Made by a program: the position numbers and the translations under genes. 64,000 nt of DNA, from the NCBI RefSeq assembly GCF_001426585.1, contig NZ_LMEI01000010.1:209970-273969 (forward strand), given 5' to 3'. Numbering within the stretch: the stretch's first letter is position 1; every line of letters starts with the position of its first letter. This DNA comes from Streptomyces sp. Root431 (lineage in GTDB: Bacteria; Actinomycetota; Actinomycetes; Streptomycetales; Streptomycetaceae). Of the stretch, positions 24,746 to 34,377 are shown one piece after another. A model generated the notes under the pieces. It was not told the origin of the DNA, did no database searches, and was given only the letters and a program-made list of their open reading frames with translations.

Positions 24746-27700
24746 CTACGCGTCGGACCTCGGCGGTAGTTTCGGGCGGGATCGGTCGGGGACGGCCTCG
24801 TAGCCCGGGGGGCTGGCCGGCGGGGTCTTCGCGAGGAGCGAGAGGGCGACGTGCACGGCGTCGTCGAGCTGGGCGTGCCGTCCCTCGGCCCAGTCGAGGG
24901 GGGTGCGCAGGACCGAGAGGTCGGGTTCGACGCCGTGGTTCTCCAGGGACCAGCCGTACTCGGGGAACCAGGCCGCGTTCATCGGGACCGTGATCTGGGT
25001 GCCGTCGCCGAGCCGGTGACGGCCGGTCATGCCGACGACCCCGCCCCAGGTGCGCTGGCCGACGACGGGCCCGAGGCCGAGGAGCTTGAAGGCGGCGGTG
25101 ATCATGTCGCCGTCGGAGGAGGTGGCCTCGTCGGCGAGGGCGACGACCGGGCCGCGCGGGGCGTTGGAGGCGTACGAGACGGGCTGGGCGTTCCGGGTCA
25201 GGTCCCAGCCGAGGATCTTGCGGGTGAGTTTCTCTATGACGAGCTCGCTGATGTTGCCGCCGGCGTTGCCTCGGACGTCGACGATGAGCGCGGGCCGGGA
25301 GACCTCCATGCGCAGGTCGCGGTTGAACTGCGCCCAGCCGGAGCCGCCCATGTCGGGGATGTGGAGGTAGCCGCAGCGGCCGCCGCTGAGCTCCCGGACG
25401 ACGGCCCGGCGTTTGGCGACCCAGTCCTGGTAGCGCAGCGGCCGTTCGTCGACGAGCGGGACGACGGCGACGCGGCGGGAGCGGCCCTCGCCCTCGGCGG
25501 GGGTGAAGGTCAGCTCGACGGTGGTGCCGCCGGTGCCGGAGAGCAGCGGGTACGGCCCGGCGACCGGGTCGACGGGCCGGCCGTCGACATGGGTGAGGAC
25601 GGCGCCCTCGCGGATGCCGGTGCCGGCGAGCGGGGAGCGGGCCTTGGAGTCGGAGGACTCGCCGGGCAGGATCCGCTTCACCGTCCAGCCGGCCTCGCGG
25701 GGCACGAGGTTGGCGCCGAGCAGGCCCATGGGCCGCTGGTAGTGCGGCGGGCCCTCGTTGCGGCGGGCGGGGGTGACGTACGCGTGGGAGGTGCCCAGCT
25801 CGCCGACGACCTCGCGGAGCAGGTCGGCGAACTCGTCGGGGGAGGAGACCCGTTCGACGAGCGGCCGGTACTGGTCGAGGACGGCCGTCCAGTCGACGCC
25901 GCCCATGCCGGGCTCCCAGAAGTAGGCGCGGACGATCCGGCCGGCCTCGTCGAAGGCCTGCCGCCACTCGGCGCCGGGGTCGACCTCGTGGAGGATGCGC
26001 CGCAGGTCCAGGTAGACGGTGGAGTCGCCGTCGCCGGACTCGGTGGAGGGCACGGCCCGCAGCTCGCCCTCGTCGGCGACGACGAGCCGGGTGCCGTCGC
26101 CGCTGACCGCGAACCAGTCGAGGTCCTTGGCGAGTTCGGTCTTGCGGGCCTTGGTGATGGTGAAGTGTTCGAGCGAGGGACGGCCCGAGGTGTCGGCGGG
26201 GTTGGCGAAGGTCTCGCCGAGCGCCCCCGAGATGGGCCAGCGCAGCCAGACCAGGCCGCCGCCGCTGACGGGGTGCAGCGCGGAGTACTTGGAGGCGGTG
26301 ACCGGGATGGGGGTGACCCGGTCGGGGAGCCCCTCGATCTCGACGGTGACGGTGCCGTCGCCGGTGTCCGTCTCGTCGTCGGCGGGGTCGAGACCGCCGG
26401 CCGCCGGGCGCCCGTCGGGCAGCAGCGCGAAGGGGGACGGCGTCGCGGAGGAGAGCGGTACGAGGTAGGGGCGGCAGCCGAGCGGGAACGACAGGTCGCC
26501 GGTGTGCACGTCGTACACCGGGTCGAAGCCGCGCCAGGAGAGGAAGGCCAGGTAGCGGCCGTCCCGGGTGAAGACCGGGTTCTCGTCCTCGAAGCGCCCG
26601 TTGGTGACGTCGACGACGGTCCGGGCGCCGGGGCCCGAGATGCGGGCCATCTTGATGGAGCGCAGGGAGCGGCCGATGCCCGGGTGGGACCAGGTGAGCC
26701 AGGAGCCGTCGGGGGAGAAGGCGAGGTCGCGGACGGGCCCGTTGACGGACCGGATCAGCTCGGTGACCTCGCCGTTGGAGTCCTCGGTGGCGTCGATGAG
26801 GAGGAGCCGCCCGTCGTGGGAGGCGATCGCGAGCCGCTCCCCGTCGGGGTCGGAGATGAGCTCCTCGACCCGGCCGAGCTGGCCCGAGGCGAGCCGGCGC
26901 GGCGGCCGGTCGCCGCTGGCGCGCGGCAGGTAGGCGACCTCGACGGCGTCCTCGCCCTCGGCGTCGGTGACGTACGCGACCTGGCCGCCGCTGCCGAGCA
27001 TCTCGGGCAGCCGGACGCGGACGCCCGGCGAGTCGATGATCGTCCGGGCCGGGCCGTCGCGGTGCGTGAGCCAGTACAGGCTGCCGCGTACGGAGACGGC
27101 GCTGGCCCGGCCGGTCTCGTCGACGGAGACCGCGTCGACGTGGTGGGCGGCGGGCACCTGGTAGTGACGGCGGCCGACGCGCTGCCCGCCGAGCCGGACC
27201 TCCAGCTTCCGGGGGCGGGAGTCGGGGGTGAGGTCCTCGACGATCCACAGCTCGCCCGCGCACTGGTAGACGACCCGGCGGCCGTCGGTGGAGGCGTGCC
27301 GGGCGTAGAAGGCGTCGTGGTCGGTGTGGCGGCGCAGGTCGGTGCCGTCGGGCAGGCAGGAGTAGAGGTTGCCGACGCCCTCGTGGTCGGAGAGGAAGGC
27401 GACCCGGCCGCCGACGGCCATCGGGCAGTCCAGGTGGCCGCCGATGTCGGGCAGGAGCCGTTCGCCGTGCAGCCAGAGCCGTCCGGTGGCGCCGCCGAGG
27501 TACCGCTTCCAGGCGGCCGGCTCGTGCGGCGGCTTCCCGGTGAGGAGGAGGGTGCGGCGCTCGCCCTCGGCGCCGCCGCAGTGCTCGGTGACGGCGATGT
27601 CCGAGACCGGGCCCCAGGGCATGCGGAGGCCGGGGGAGCCGTCGGTGGGGACGGTGTAGGCCCAGGAGTAGTACGAGAAGGGCTGGCCGTGCGAGGAGAC

Positions 27701-28048
27701 GGCGAGGATGTCGGAGCGGCCGTCCCGGTCGGGATCGGGGGGCGTCCAGCCGCACACGCGGGTGTCGGTCGAGCCCCAGTAGGTGAGGCGCCGGGCGGAT
27801 CCGCCGTCGATGGGGACGAGGTGGATCTCCGGGTCGAGGCTGCGCCAGTTCGTGTACGCGATGTGGCTGCCGTCCGGCGAGAAGCGCGGGTGGCCGACCC
27901 GGGTGCGGTCGACGGTCAGCCGCCAGGCCCGGCCGGGGCGGTGGCCCTCGGGGGCGAGGGGCGCGATCCAGAGATCGTCCTCGGCCGCGAAGCACAGCAG
28001 GTCGTCGTGGAGGTGCGGAAACCGGAGATACGCGACGTCGTCACTCAC
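24746..28048 (-). CDS. Tricorn protease homologue
   Basis: A 1100-aa giant serine peptidase that trims proteasome or other protease products. Two N-terminal beta-propellers (about 1-320 and 325-680; repeats such as 'HPRFSPDGSHIAYTNW'), a helical C1 domain, a PDZ domain (about 775-860) and the C2 catalytic domain. Tetrad positions fit Thermoplasma tricorn: Ser754-His755 in 'GTSHAYVTPA', nucleophile Ser978 in 'ATSSDGDMI' and a Glu in 'ENHGVEPDL'. The start GTG at 28048 (VSDDVAYLRFPHLHDDLLCF) is preferred; further upstream sequence crosses the TetR operators. Streptomyces also have 20S proteasomes, consistent with a role in peptide turnover. Confidence 0.93.
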   Translation of the reverse strand: MSDDVAYLRFPHLHDDLLCFAAEDDLWIAPLAPEGHRPGRAWRLTVDRTRVGHPRFSPDGSHIAYTNWRSLDPEIHLVPIDGGSARRLTYWGSTDTRVCGWTPPDPDRDGRSDILAVSSHGQPFSYYSWAYTVPTDGSPGLRMPWGPVSDIAVTEHCGGAEGERRTLLLTGKPPHEPAAWKRYLGGATGRLWLHGERLLPDIGGHLDCPMAVGGRVAFLSDHEGVGNLYSCLPDGTDLRRHTDHDAFYARHASTDGRRVVYQCAGELWIVEDLTPDSRPRKLEVRLGGQRVGRRHYQVPAAHHVDAVSVDETGRASAVSVRGSLYWLTHRDGPARTIIDSPGVRVRLPEMLGSGGQVAYVTDAEGEDAVEVAYLPRASGDRPPRRLASGQLGRVEELISDPDGERLAIASHDGRLLLIDATEDSNGEVTELIRSVNGPVRDLAFSPDGSWLTWSHPGIGRSLRSIKMARISGPGARTVVDVTNGRFEDENPVFTRDGRYLAFLSWRGFDPVYDVHTGDLSFPLGCRPYLVPLSSATPSPFALLPDGRPAAGGLDPADDETDTGDGTVTVEIEGLPDRVTPIPVTASKYSALHPVSGGGLVWLRWPISGALGETFANPADTSGRPSLEHFTITKARKTELAKDLDWFAVSGDGTRLVVADEGELRAVPSTESGDGDSTVYLDLRRILHEVDPGAEWRQAFDEAGRIVRAYFWEPGMGGVDWTAVLDQYRPLVERVSSPDEFADLLREVVGELGTSHAYVTPARRNEGPPHYQRPMGLLGANLVPREAGWTVKRILPGESSDSKARSPLAGTGIREGAVLTHVDGRPVDPVAGPYPLLSGTGGTTVELTFTPAEGEGRSRRVAVVPLVDERPLRYQDWVAKRRAVVRELSGGRCGYLHIPDMGGSGWAQFNRDLRMEVSRPALIVDVRGNAGGNISELVIEKLTRKILGWDLTRNAQPVSYASNAPRGPVVALADEATSSDGDMITAAFKLLGLGPVVGQRTWGGVVGMTGRHRLGDGTQITVPMNAAWFPEYGWSLENHGVEPDLSVLRTPLDWAEGRHAQLDDAVHVALSLLAKTPPASPPGYEAVPDRSRPKLPPRSDA

Positions 28049-28145
28049 CTGTACATGCTTTCCGCGCGGAGGGGGTGCGGCAACTCGTACGTATGTCCCG
28101 ATGTCCTGTTGTCCCGGAAGGCGGGGACTGTGGGCCAGGACACGT

Positions 28146-28160
28146 ACGAAACGGTTTCGT
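28146..28160. promoter_or_regulatory. TetR-type operator 1
   Basis: ACGAAACGGTTTCGT, an almost perfect palindrome about one central base. It is 46 bases from an identical-core second copy and lies between tricorn and the tetR gene. Confidence 0.75.
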
Positions 28161-28191
28161 TTCGCTGGGGGCGCGGGTACCTTCGTACTGT

Positions 28192-28206
28192 ACGAAACCG
28201 TTTCGT
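28192..28206. promoter_or_regulatory. TetR-type operator 2
   Basis: ACGAAACCGTTTCGT, the second copy, 28 bases before the tetR ATG and probably overlapping its promoter. Both copies are flanked by GT/TC (GTACGAAAC...GTTTCGTT), which argues for one cognate dimer binding each. Confidence 0.78.
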
Positions 28207-28234
28207 TCGCACCGTCGGATCGGAGGAGCCGTTC

Positions 28235-28807
28235 ATGGCCCGCAGCAGACTCACTCCCGAGCGGGAGTCCGAGCTGTACGCAGCCGTGCTCGACCTCCTC
28301 CGCGAGGTCGGCTACGACGCCCTCACCATGGACGCCGTCGCCGCCCGCACCCACTCCAGCAAGGCCACCCTCTACCGCCAGTGGGGGAGCAAGCCCGAAC
28401 TGGTCGCCAGGGCGCTGCGCGCCAACAAGCCCGCCGATCTCGCCGAGATCGACACCGGCTCGCTGCGCGGCGACTTCCACGAGCTCACGGAGCGGACCGA
28501 CGACTGCCAGATGGAGAAGGACTCCGCGCTGATGCGGGGCCTGGCCCATGCCGTCCACACCAACCCCGAACTGCACCGGGCGCTGCGCGAGCTGCTCATC
28601 GAACCCGAGATGAACGGCCTCGACGAACTGCTGCGCCGAGCGGTCCGCCGGGGCGAGGTCGCCGCCGACAACCCGGCGCTGAAGCTCCTGCCCCACATGC
28701 TGATCGGTGCGTTCATCGCCCGGCCGCTGATCGACGATCAGCCGGTCGACCGCGATTTCCTGCGTACCTACGTCGACGCCGTCGTGCTCCCCTCACTCGG
28801 CGTCTGA
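28235..28807 (+). CDS. TetR family repressor of the MMPL exporter
   Basis: A 190-aa regulator. N-terminal helix-turn-helix 'LLREVGYDALTMDAVAARTHSSKATLYRQWGSKPELVARAL' and a TetR_C-type ligand domain ('ALMRGLAHAVHTNPELHRALRELLIEP'). The ATG at 28235 has CGGAGGAG upstream. The gene directly precedes the MMPL transporter and follows two palindromic operators, so autoregulation and control of drug or lipid export is the simplest model. Confidence 0.92.
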   Translation: MARSRLTPERESELYAAVLDLLREVGYDALTMDAVAARTHSSKATLYRQWGSKPELVARALRANKPADLAEIDTGSLRGDFHELTERTDDCQMEKDSALMRGLAHAVHTNPELHRALRELLIEPEMNGLDELLRRAVRRGEVAADNPALKLLPHMLIGAFIARPLIDDQPVDRDFLRTYVDAVVLPSLGV

Positions 28808-28913
28808 CCCACCTTCATCACCTGCACCACCCGCACCACCTGACGTCGAACCGCTCACGCCGTCGGGCCGGCTCCCCATGTCCTGTCCCACCCCACACTG
28901 GGAGTACGCCCCC

Positions 28914-31073
28914 GTGGCCACGTTCCTGTACAAGCTCGGCCGTTCCGCCTTCCGGCGCCGACGGCTCGTCGCCCTCCTCTGGGTGGCGCTCCTGGCGATA
29001 GCCGGGGTCGGCGCCGCCACCGCGCCCGCCCCCACGTCCGGATCCTTCTCGATCCCCGGCACCGAGGCCCAGCGCGCCTTCGACCTGCTCGAAGAGCGCT
29101 TCCCGGGCGCCGGCGCCGACGGGGCCACGGCCCGCGTCGTCTTCAAGGCCCCCGAGGGCCAGAAGATGACCGACCCGGCCCACAAGGCCGTCGTCGAGGA
29201 GACCGTCTCCGCGCTGAAGTCCGGCTCGGACCAGATCGTCTCGGTCACCGACCCCTACACCGCGCAGGCCGTCTCGCGGGACGGCTCCACGGCCTACGTC
29301 TCCGTCGCCTACAAGGTCAACGGGATGGAGCTGACCGACGAGACCCGCGAGGCGCTCACCCAGGCCGGGCAGAACGCCCAGGGCAAGGGGCTGACCGTCG
29401 AGGTCGGCGGCGACGCCCTCCAGTCCATGCCGGAGACCGGCGCGGGCGAGATCGTCGGCGTGGTCATCGCCGGCATCGTGCTCGTCATCACCTTCGGTTC
29501 GCTCGTCGCGGCGGGGCTCCCGCTGCTCACCGCGATCATCGGCGTCGGCATCGGCGTCTCCTCGATCGCGGCCCTCGCGAACGTCCTCGACCTGGGCTCC
29601 ACCACCTCCACCCTCGCGATGATGATCGGCCTCGCGGTCGGCATCGACTACGCCCTCTTCATCGTCTCCCGCTACCGCGCGGAGCTCGCCGACGGGCGCG
29701 AGAAGGAGGACGCGGCGGGCCGCGCGGTCGGCACGGCGGGCTCGGCGGTCGTCTTCGCCGGACTCACCGTCGTCATCGCCCTCGTCGGCCTGGCCGTCGT
29801 CAACATCCCGATGCTGACGAAGATGGGCTTCGCCGCCGCCGGCACGGTCGTCATCGCCGTACTGATCGCCCTCACCCTCATCCCGGCGCTGCTCGGCTTC
29901 GCGGGGAACAAGGTCGTCGGCCGCAAGCAGCGCAAGGGCACCGCCACCACCGGCGACAAGCCGAACGGCGGCACCCGCTGGGCCCGCTTCGTCATCCGCC
30001 GCCCCCTGATGGTGCTGCTCGTCGGCGTCATCGGCCTCGGTGCGATCGCCGTGCCCGCCGCCTCCCTGGAGATGGGCCTGCCGGACGACGGCGTGAAGCC
30101 CACCTCGACCACCGAGCGCCGGGCGTACGACGCGCTGTCGGACGGTTTCGGCCCCGGCTTCAACGGCCCGCTGCTCGTCGTCGTCGACGGCGACAAGGCC
30201 ACCGCGGACAAGACGGTCTCCACGATCAAGGGCCTCGAAGGCTGGGCGGCGGTCACCCCGGCGACCCCGAACAAGGCCGGCGACGCCGCGATGATCACGG
30301 TCGTCCCGAAGGACCGCCCGTCCTCCGTCGCCACCGAGGACCTGGTCCACGACATCCGGAACTCCACCGGCGACGACGTCCTCGTCACCGGTGCCACCGC
30401 GATGAACATCGACTTCTCGCAGAAGATGAACGACGCGCTCGTGCCCTACCTGGCACTCGTCGTCGGCCTCGCCTTCCTGCTCCTGACGGTGGTCTTCCGC
30501 TCCATCCTGGTCCCGCTCAAGGCGGCCCTCGGCTTCCTGCTCTCCGTCGTCGCCGCCCTCGGCGCCGTCGTCGCGGTCTTCCAGTGGGGCTGGCTCGGCA
30601 GCCTCTTCGGGGTCGAGCAGACCGGCCCGATCATGTCGATGATGCCGATCTTCATGGTGGGTGTCGTCTTCGGCCTCGCGATGGACTACGAGGTCTTCCT
30701 CGTGACCCGCATGCGGGAGGCGTACGTGCACGGCGAGCGGCCCGGCGAGGCGATCGTGACCGGCTTCCGGCACAGCGCCCGGGTGGTCGTCGCCGCGGCG
30801 GTCATCATGATCGCGGTCTTCTCCGGCTTCATCGGCATGACGGACCAGATGATCAAGATGATCGGCTTCGGTCTGGCCGTCGCGGTCCTCTTCGACGCCT
30901 TCGTGGTCCGGATGGCGATCGTCCCGGCCGTGCTCGCGCTCCTCGGCCACAAGGCCTGGTGGCTGCCGAAGTGGCTGGACCGGGTCCTGCCGAACGTGGA
31001 CGTGGAGGGCGAGAGCCTCGCCGCGACGACGGGTGAGGACACGCCCGCCAAGCCGGACCTCGTGAAGGTCTGA
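28914..31073 (+). CDS. MMPL/RND family transporter
   Basis: A 719-aa membrane exporter with two MMPL repeats. TM1 (about 15-33) is followed by an extracellular loop, TMs 2-6, a cytoplasmic stretch, TM7, a second loop and TMs 8-12. 'GLAVGIDYALFIVSRYR' and 'GLAMDYEVFLVTRMREAYVHG' are the proton-relay Asp-Tyr motifs of both halves. The GTG at 28914 (VATFLYKLGRSAFRRRR) has GGGAG at proper spacing; an in-frame ATG 36 bases earlier lacks a site. Substrate unknown; mycobacterial relatives export lipids, and Streptomyces ones export antibiotics. Confidence 0.92.
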   Translation: MATFLYKLGRSAFRRRRLVALLWVALLAIAGVGAATAPAPTSGSFSIPGTEAQRAFDLLEERFPGAGADGATARVVFKAPEGQKMTDPAHKAVVEETVSALKSGSDQIVSVTDPYTAQAVSRDGSTAYVSVAYKVNGMELTDETREALTQAGQNAQGKGLTVEVGGDALQSMPETGAGEIVGVVIAGIVLVITFGSLVAAGLPLLTAIIGVGIGVSSIAALANVLDLGSTTSTLAMMIGLAVGIDYALFIVSRYRAELADGREKEDAAGRAVGTAGSAVVFAGLTVVIALVGLAVVNIPMLTKMGFAAAGTVVIAVLIALTLIPALLGFAGNKVVGRKQRKGTATTGDKPNGGTRWARFVIRRPLMVLLVGVIGLGAIAVPAASLEMGLPDDGVKPTSTTERRAYDALSDGFGPGFNGPLLVVVDGDKATADKTVSTIKGLEGWAAVTPATPNKAGDAAMITVVPKDRPSSVATEDLVHDIRNSTGDDVLVTGATAMNIDFSQKMNDALVPYLALVVGLAFLLLTVVFRSILVPLKAALGFLLSVVAALGAVVAVFQWGWLGSLFGVEQTGPIMSMMPIFMVGVVFGLAMDYEVFLVTRMREAYVHGERPGEAIVTGFRHSARVVVAAAVIMIAVFSGFIGMTDQMIKMIGFGLAVAVLFDAFVVRMAIVPAVLALLGHKAWWLPKWLDRVLPNVDVEGESLAATTGEDTPAKPDLVKV

Positions 31074-31116
31074 TCCCCGGGTCCGGCTCCGTAGGCCGCC
31101 CGTGAGCGTTACGCCG

Positions 31117-31536
31117 TCAGTGTGTCGTCAGCGACGTACTGGCGGCGTACGTGTGCCGGAGGAACCGGAGCAGGGCGGACGTGTCGAACTGGACGACCGC
31201 GACCCCGTCGGCGGTGTGGAACTCGACGACCGTCTGCACCCGGCCGCAGGGCCACACCCCGATGTCGCCGCGGCGGGTCGGGGTGCGCAGCCCGGTTTCG
31301 AGGAGGGTGCGCGGGAAGGACCACTCGATGTCGCCGGGGAAGCCGAAGCGGACGGTCTCGGGGGAGCGGTCGGCGTCGAAGCGGAGGCTCACGGGAACGG
31401 GCCGGGAGAGCGGGGCGTCGCTGATGATCCGTCCCTTGGCGTGGTCGTCGACAGCGTGCTCGTCCACCGCGTGCTCGTCGAGAGCACGGTCGTGGGCTGC
31501 GTGGACATCGACTGCGTGGTCGTCTGCGGCGCCCAT
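31117..31536 (-). CDS. SsgA-like sporulation/cell-division protein with His/Asp-repeat N-terminus
   Basis: A 139-aa SsgA-family protein (SALP). The core (about 45-130) reads 'VSLRFDADRSPETVRFGFPGDIEWSFPRTLLETGL', 'GDIGVWPC' and 'VVQFDTSALLRFLRHTYA'. SALPs direct septum placement and wall remodelling during sporulation. The position between the cobalt/nickel transporter and the MMPL gene could fit ssgE of S. coelicolor; I recall that locus only from memory, so no symbol is given. The first 34 residues are unusual: five-residue repeats (D-E-H-A-V type) give six His at 7, 12, 15, 22, 27 and 32 with many Asp/Glu, a likely metal-binding tail. The ATG at 31536 has GAGGAG upstream. Confidence 0.85.
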   Translation of the reverse strand: MGAADDHAVDVHAAHDRALDEHAVDEHAVDDHAKGRIISDAPLSRPVPVSLRFDADRSPETVRFGFPGDIEWSFPRTLLETGLRTPTRRGDIGVWPCGRVQTVVEFHTADGVAVVQFDTSALLRFLRHTYAASTSLTTH

Positions 31537-31642
31537 CGTGAGCTCCTCACCGTTTGTCCTGCTATATGCCAATGTGTCACTCCTTCCCTCCGTGTGCGAG
31601 GGGCATGCTCCGTCTGCCCTGTGATCTGTGACCCATGCGCTC

Positions 31643-31659
31643 TTGCAACTCGTTCGCAA
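31643..31659. promoter_or_regulatory. Candidate Nur box (nickel-responsive operator)
   Basis: TTGCAA-CTCGT-TCGCAA matches the Streptomyces Nur consensus as I recall it (tTGCaa-N5-ttGCAA) at 11 of 12 defined bases. It ends 20 bases before the transporter start codon and lies in the divergent region with the SsgA-like gene, so it could repress both. Confidence 0.65.
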
Positions 31660-31679
31660 GAAGGCTCATCATTCGGGAC

Positions 31680-32708
31680 GTGCATGTACCTGACGGATTC
31701 ATCAACGCCCCCGTATCGGCCGTGGCCGGTGTCGTCGCCGCCGGCGCCGTAGCCGTGAGCCTGCGCGGGGCCCGCCGCGAGCTGGATGAGCGGACCGCGC
31801 CGCTGGCGGGTCTCGTCGCGGCCTTCATCTTCGCCGTGCAGATGCTGAACTTCCCGGTCGCCGCCGGGACCAGCGGACACCTGCTCGGCGGCGCGCTCGC
31901 CGCGATACTCGTCGGCCCGTGGACCGGCGTCCTGTGCATCGCCGTCGTCCTGCTGATGCAGGGCATCCTCTTCGCCGACGGAGGCCTCACCGCCCTCGGC
32001 GTGAACATCACCGTCATGGGCGTCGTCACGGTCGTCGTCGCGTACGCGCTCTTCCGCGGCCTCGTCCTCGTCCTGCCGCGCACCCGCCGCTCGGTGACCG
32101 TCGCCTCCTTCGCCGCCGCGCTCGTCTCCGTACCGGCCGCGGCCGCCGCCTTCACCCTCGTCTACGCGATCGGCGGCACCACCGACGTCCCGCTCTCCAA
32201 GGTCCTGACGGCCATGGTCGGCGTGCACGTCCTCATCGGCATCGGCGAGGCCGTCATCACCATGCTGACCGTCGGCGCGGTCGTCGCCGTCCGCCCCGAC
32301 CTGGTCTACGGCGCCCGCGGCCTCACCGCCCCGCTCAAGCTCCGCGTCGACGGCGAGCTGGTCGACGCGGCGGAGCCCGCGCCCGTGGCCGCCGGCTCCC
32401 CGAAGAAGCTGTGGATCGGCGGTGTCGTCACCGCGCTCGTCCTCGCCGGCTTCGTCTCCTTCTACGCCTCCGCCAGCCCCGACGGCCTGGAGAAGGTCGC
32501 CGCCGACAAGGGCATCGACGCCAAGGTCGAGGAGCACGCCGCCGCCGGCTCGCCGCTCGCCGACTACGGCGTCAAGGACGTCGACAACGCCCGGCTCTCC
32601 GGCGGCCTGGCCGGCGCCATCGGCGTGGGCGCGACGCTCGCCGTCGGCACGGGCGCGTTCTGGGTCGTGCGCCGCCGGCGTACGAGCCAGGAAACCGCGG
32701 CGGTCTGA
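31680..32708 (+). CDS. Ni/Co ECF transporter substrate-binding membrane subunit (CbiM/NikM-N fusion)
   Basis: A 342-aa membrane protein. The start is decided by function: GTG at 31680 gives MHVPDGFI, and the free N-terminus plus His2 are the metal ligands in NikM/CbiM. The third ligand region 'TSGHLLGG' is present. About seven helices (7-230) are followed by an extracellular PDGLE domain ('SASPDGLEKVAADKGID') and a last helix, so the N component is fused at the C-terminus. Nickel is favoured over cobalt by the Nur-like box, but sequence alone does not decide. First gene of an M-Q-O operon. Confidence 0.9.
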   Translation: MHVPDGFINAPVSAVAGVVAAGAVAVSLRGARRELDERTAPLAGLVAAFIFAVQMLNFPVAAGTSGHLLGGALAAILVGPWTGVLCIAVVLLMQGILFADGGLTALGVNITVMGVVTVVVAYALFRGLVLVLPRTRRSVTVASFAAALVSVPAAAAAFTLVYAIGGTTDVPLSKVLTAMVGVHVLIGIGEAVITMLTVGAVVAVRPDLVYGARGLTAPLKLRVDGELVDAAEPAPVAAGSPKKLWIGGVVTALVLAGFVSFYASASPDGLEKVAADKGIDAKVEEHAAAGSPLADYGVKDVDNARLSGGLAGAIGVGATLAVGTGAFWVVRRRRTSQETAAV

Positions 32709-32709
32709 C

Positions 32710-33467
32710 GTGGGATCCGGGCATGCTCACAAGCTCTACCGGCACGCGCACTCGCCGGTCCACGAGCTGCCCCCGCACACCAAGCTCGCCGCCGTCCTCG
32801 GCTTCGTCGTGGTCGTCGTCTCGACGCCCCGCGAGGCCGTCTGGGCCTTCGCCCTCTACGCCCTGCTCCTCGGTGCCGTGGCGGCGAGGGCCCGCGTCCC
32901 GGCCGGCTTCCTCCTGAAGCGGCTGCTCATCGAGGTGCCGTTCGTCGCGTTCGCGCTGCTCATGCCCTTCGTGGTGCCCGGCGAGCAGACGACCTTCCTC
33001 GGGGTGTCGCTGAGCGTCCCCGGCCTGTGGGGCGCCTGGAACGTTCTCGCCAAGGGCACCCTCGGCGTCGCTGCCTCCGTGCTCCTCGCCTCCACCACCG
33101 AACTGCGCGCCCTGCTCCTCGGACTCCAGCGGCTGAGGCTGCCCCCGCTGCTCGTCCAGATCGCCTCGTTCATGATCCGGTACGGCGATGTCATCACCGA
33201 CGAGATGCGCCGCATGTCCGTCGCCCGTCGTTCGCGCGGTTTCGAGGCGAGGGGCGTCCGCCACTGGGGCGTCCTCGCGAAGTCCGCGGGCGCGCTCTTC
33301 ATCCGCTCGTACGAGCGCGGGGAGCGTGTCCACCTGGCCATGGTCAGCCGCGGCTACACGGGCACCATGCCGGTCATCGACGAGGTGACCGCCACCCGCG
33401 CCCAGTGGACGTACGCCGCCGCGCTGCCGCTCACCGCACTTCTGATCTGCCTCCTGGGATGGACCCT

Positions 33468-33471
<4 letters not shown>
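32710..33471 (+). CDS. cbiQ: ECF transporter T component (CbiQ family)
   Basis: A 253-aa transmembrane coupling subunit. Five to six helices and the two cytoplasmic ATPase-contact motifs: 'SVARRSRGFEARG' and 'HLAMVSRGYTG' (A-R-G type). The N-terminus is His-rich ('GHAHKLYRHAHSPVHELPPHTK'-like region), as in many CbiQ proteins. The GTG at 32710 follows the CbiM stop by one base; the stop overlaps the ATG of cbiO. Confidence 0.9.
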
Positions 33472-34207
<736 letters not shown>

Positions 34208-34211
<4 letters not shown>

Positions 34212-34299
34212 CGGGCCCGCCCGCGTGCACCTGACGGGCCCGCCTGCGTACACCTGACTGCCCCGTCCGCGTACACCTGACGGGCCCGCCCGCGTGCAC
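34208..34299. repeat. Four 23-bp tandem repeats after cbiO
   Basis: Exact 23-base periodicity: units begin at 34208, 34231, 34254 and 34277, with a fifth partial. Each starts CTGACGGGCCCG and ends CGCGTGCAC or GCGTACAC; units 1 and 4 are identical. Each holds the palindromes GGGCCC and/or GTGCAC, and the first contains the cbiO stop. No coding function is seen. Confidence 0.92.
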
Positions 34300-34377
34300 C
34301 TGACGGCCCCGGAATCCGTCCTTCTCCCGTCGCGTTGCACCATGGAGGGTCGGAGCGACGAGTGAAGGAGTGGGGAC

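Noticed and set aside
24851..28807. A 1318-codon open frame on the plus strand opposite tricorn.
   Set aside because: It is the antisense shadow of a GC-biased gene, Gly/Val/Ala/Asp-rich with no domain. Only its last 190 codons (TetR, 28235-28807) are real.
31537..31679. Cobalamin riboswitch upstream of the CbiM-like gene.
   Set aside because: The gap is only 143 bases and no B12-box-like core is visible; a Nur-like box is seen instead.
31635..31679. Upstream ATG start for the CbiM-like protein (31635).
   Set aside because: It would bury the conserved M-H-V-P-D-G metal-binding N-terminus and run through the Nur-like box.
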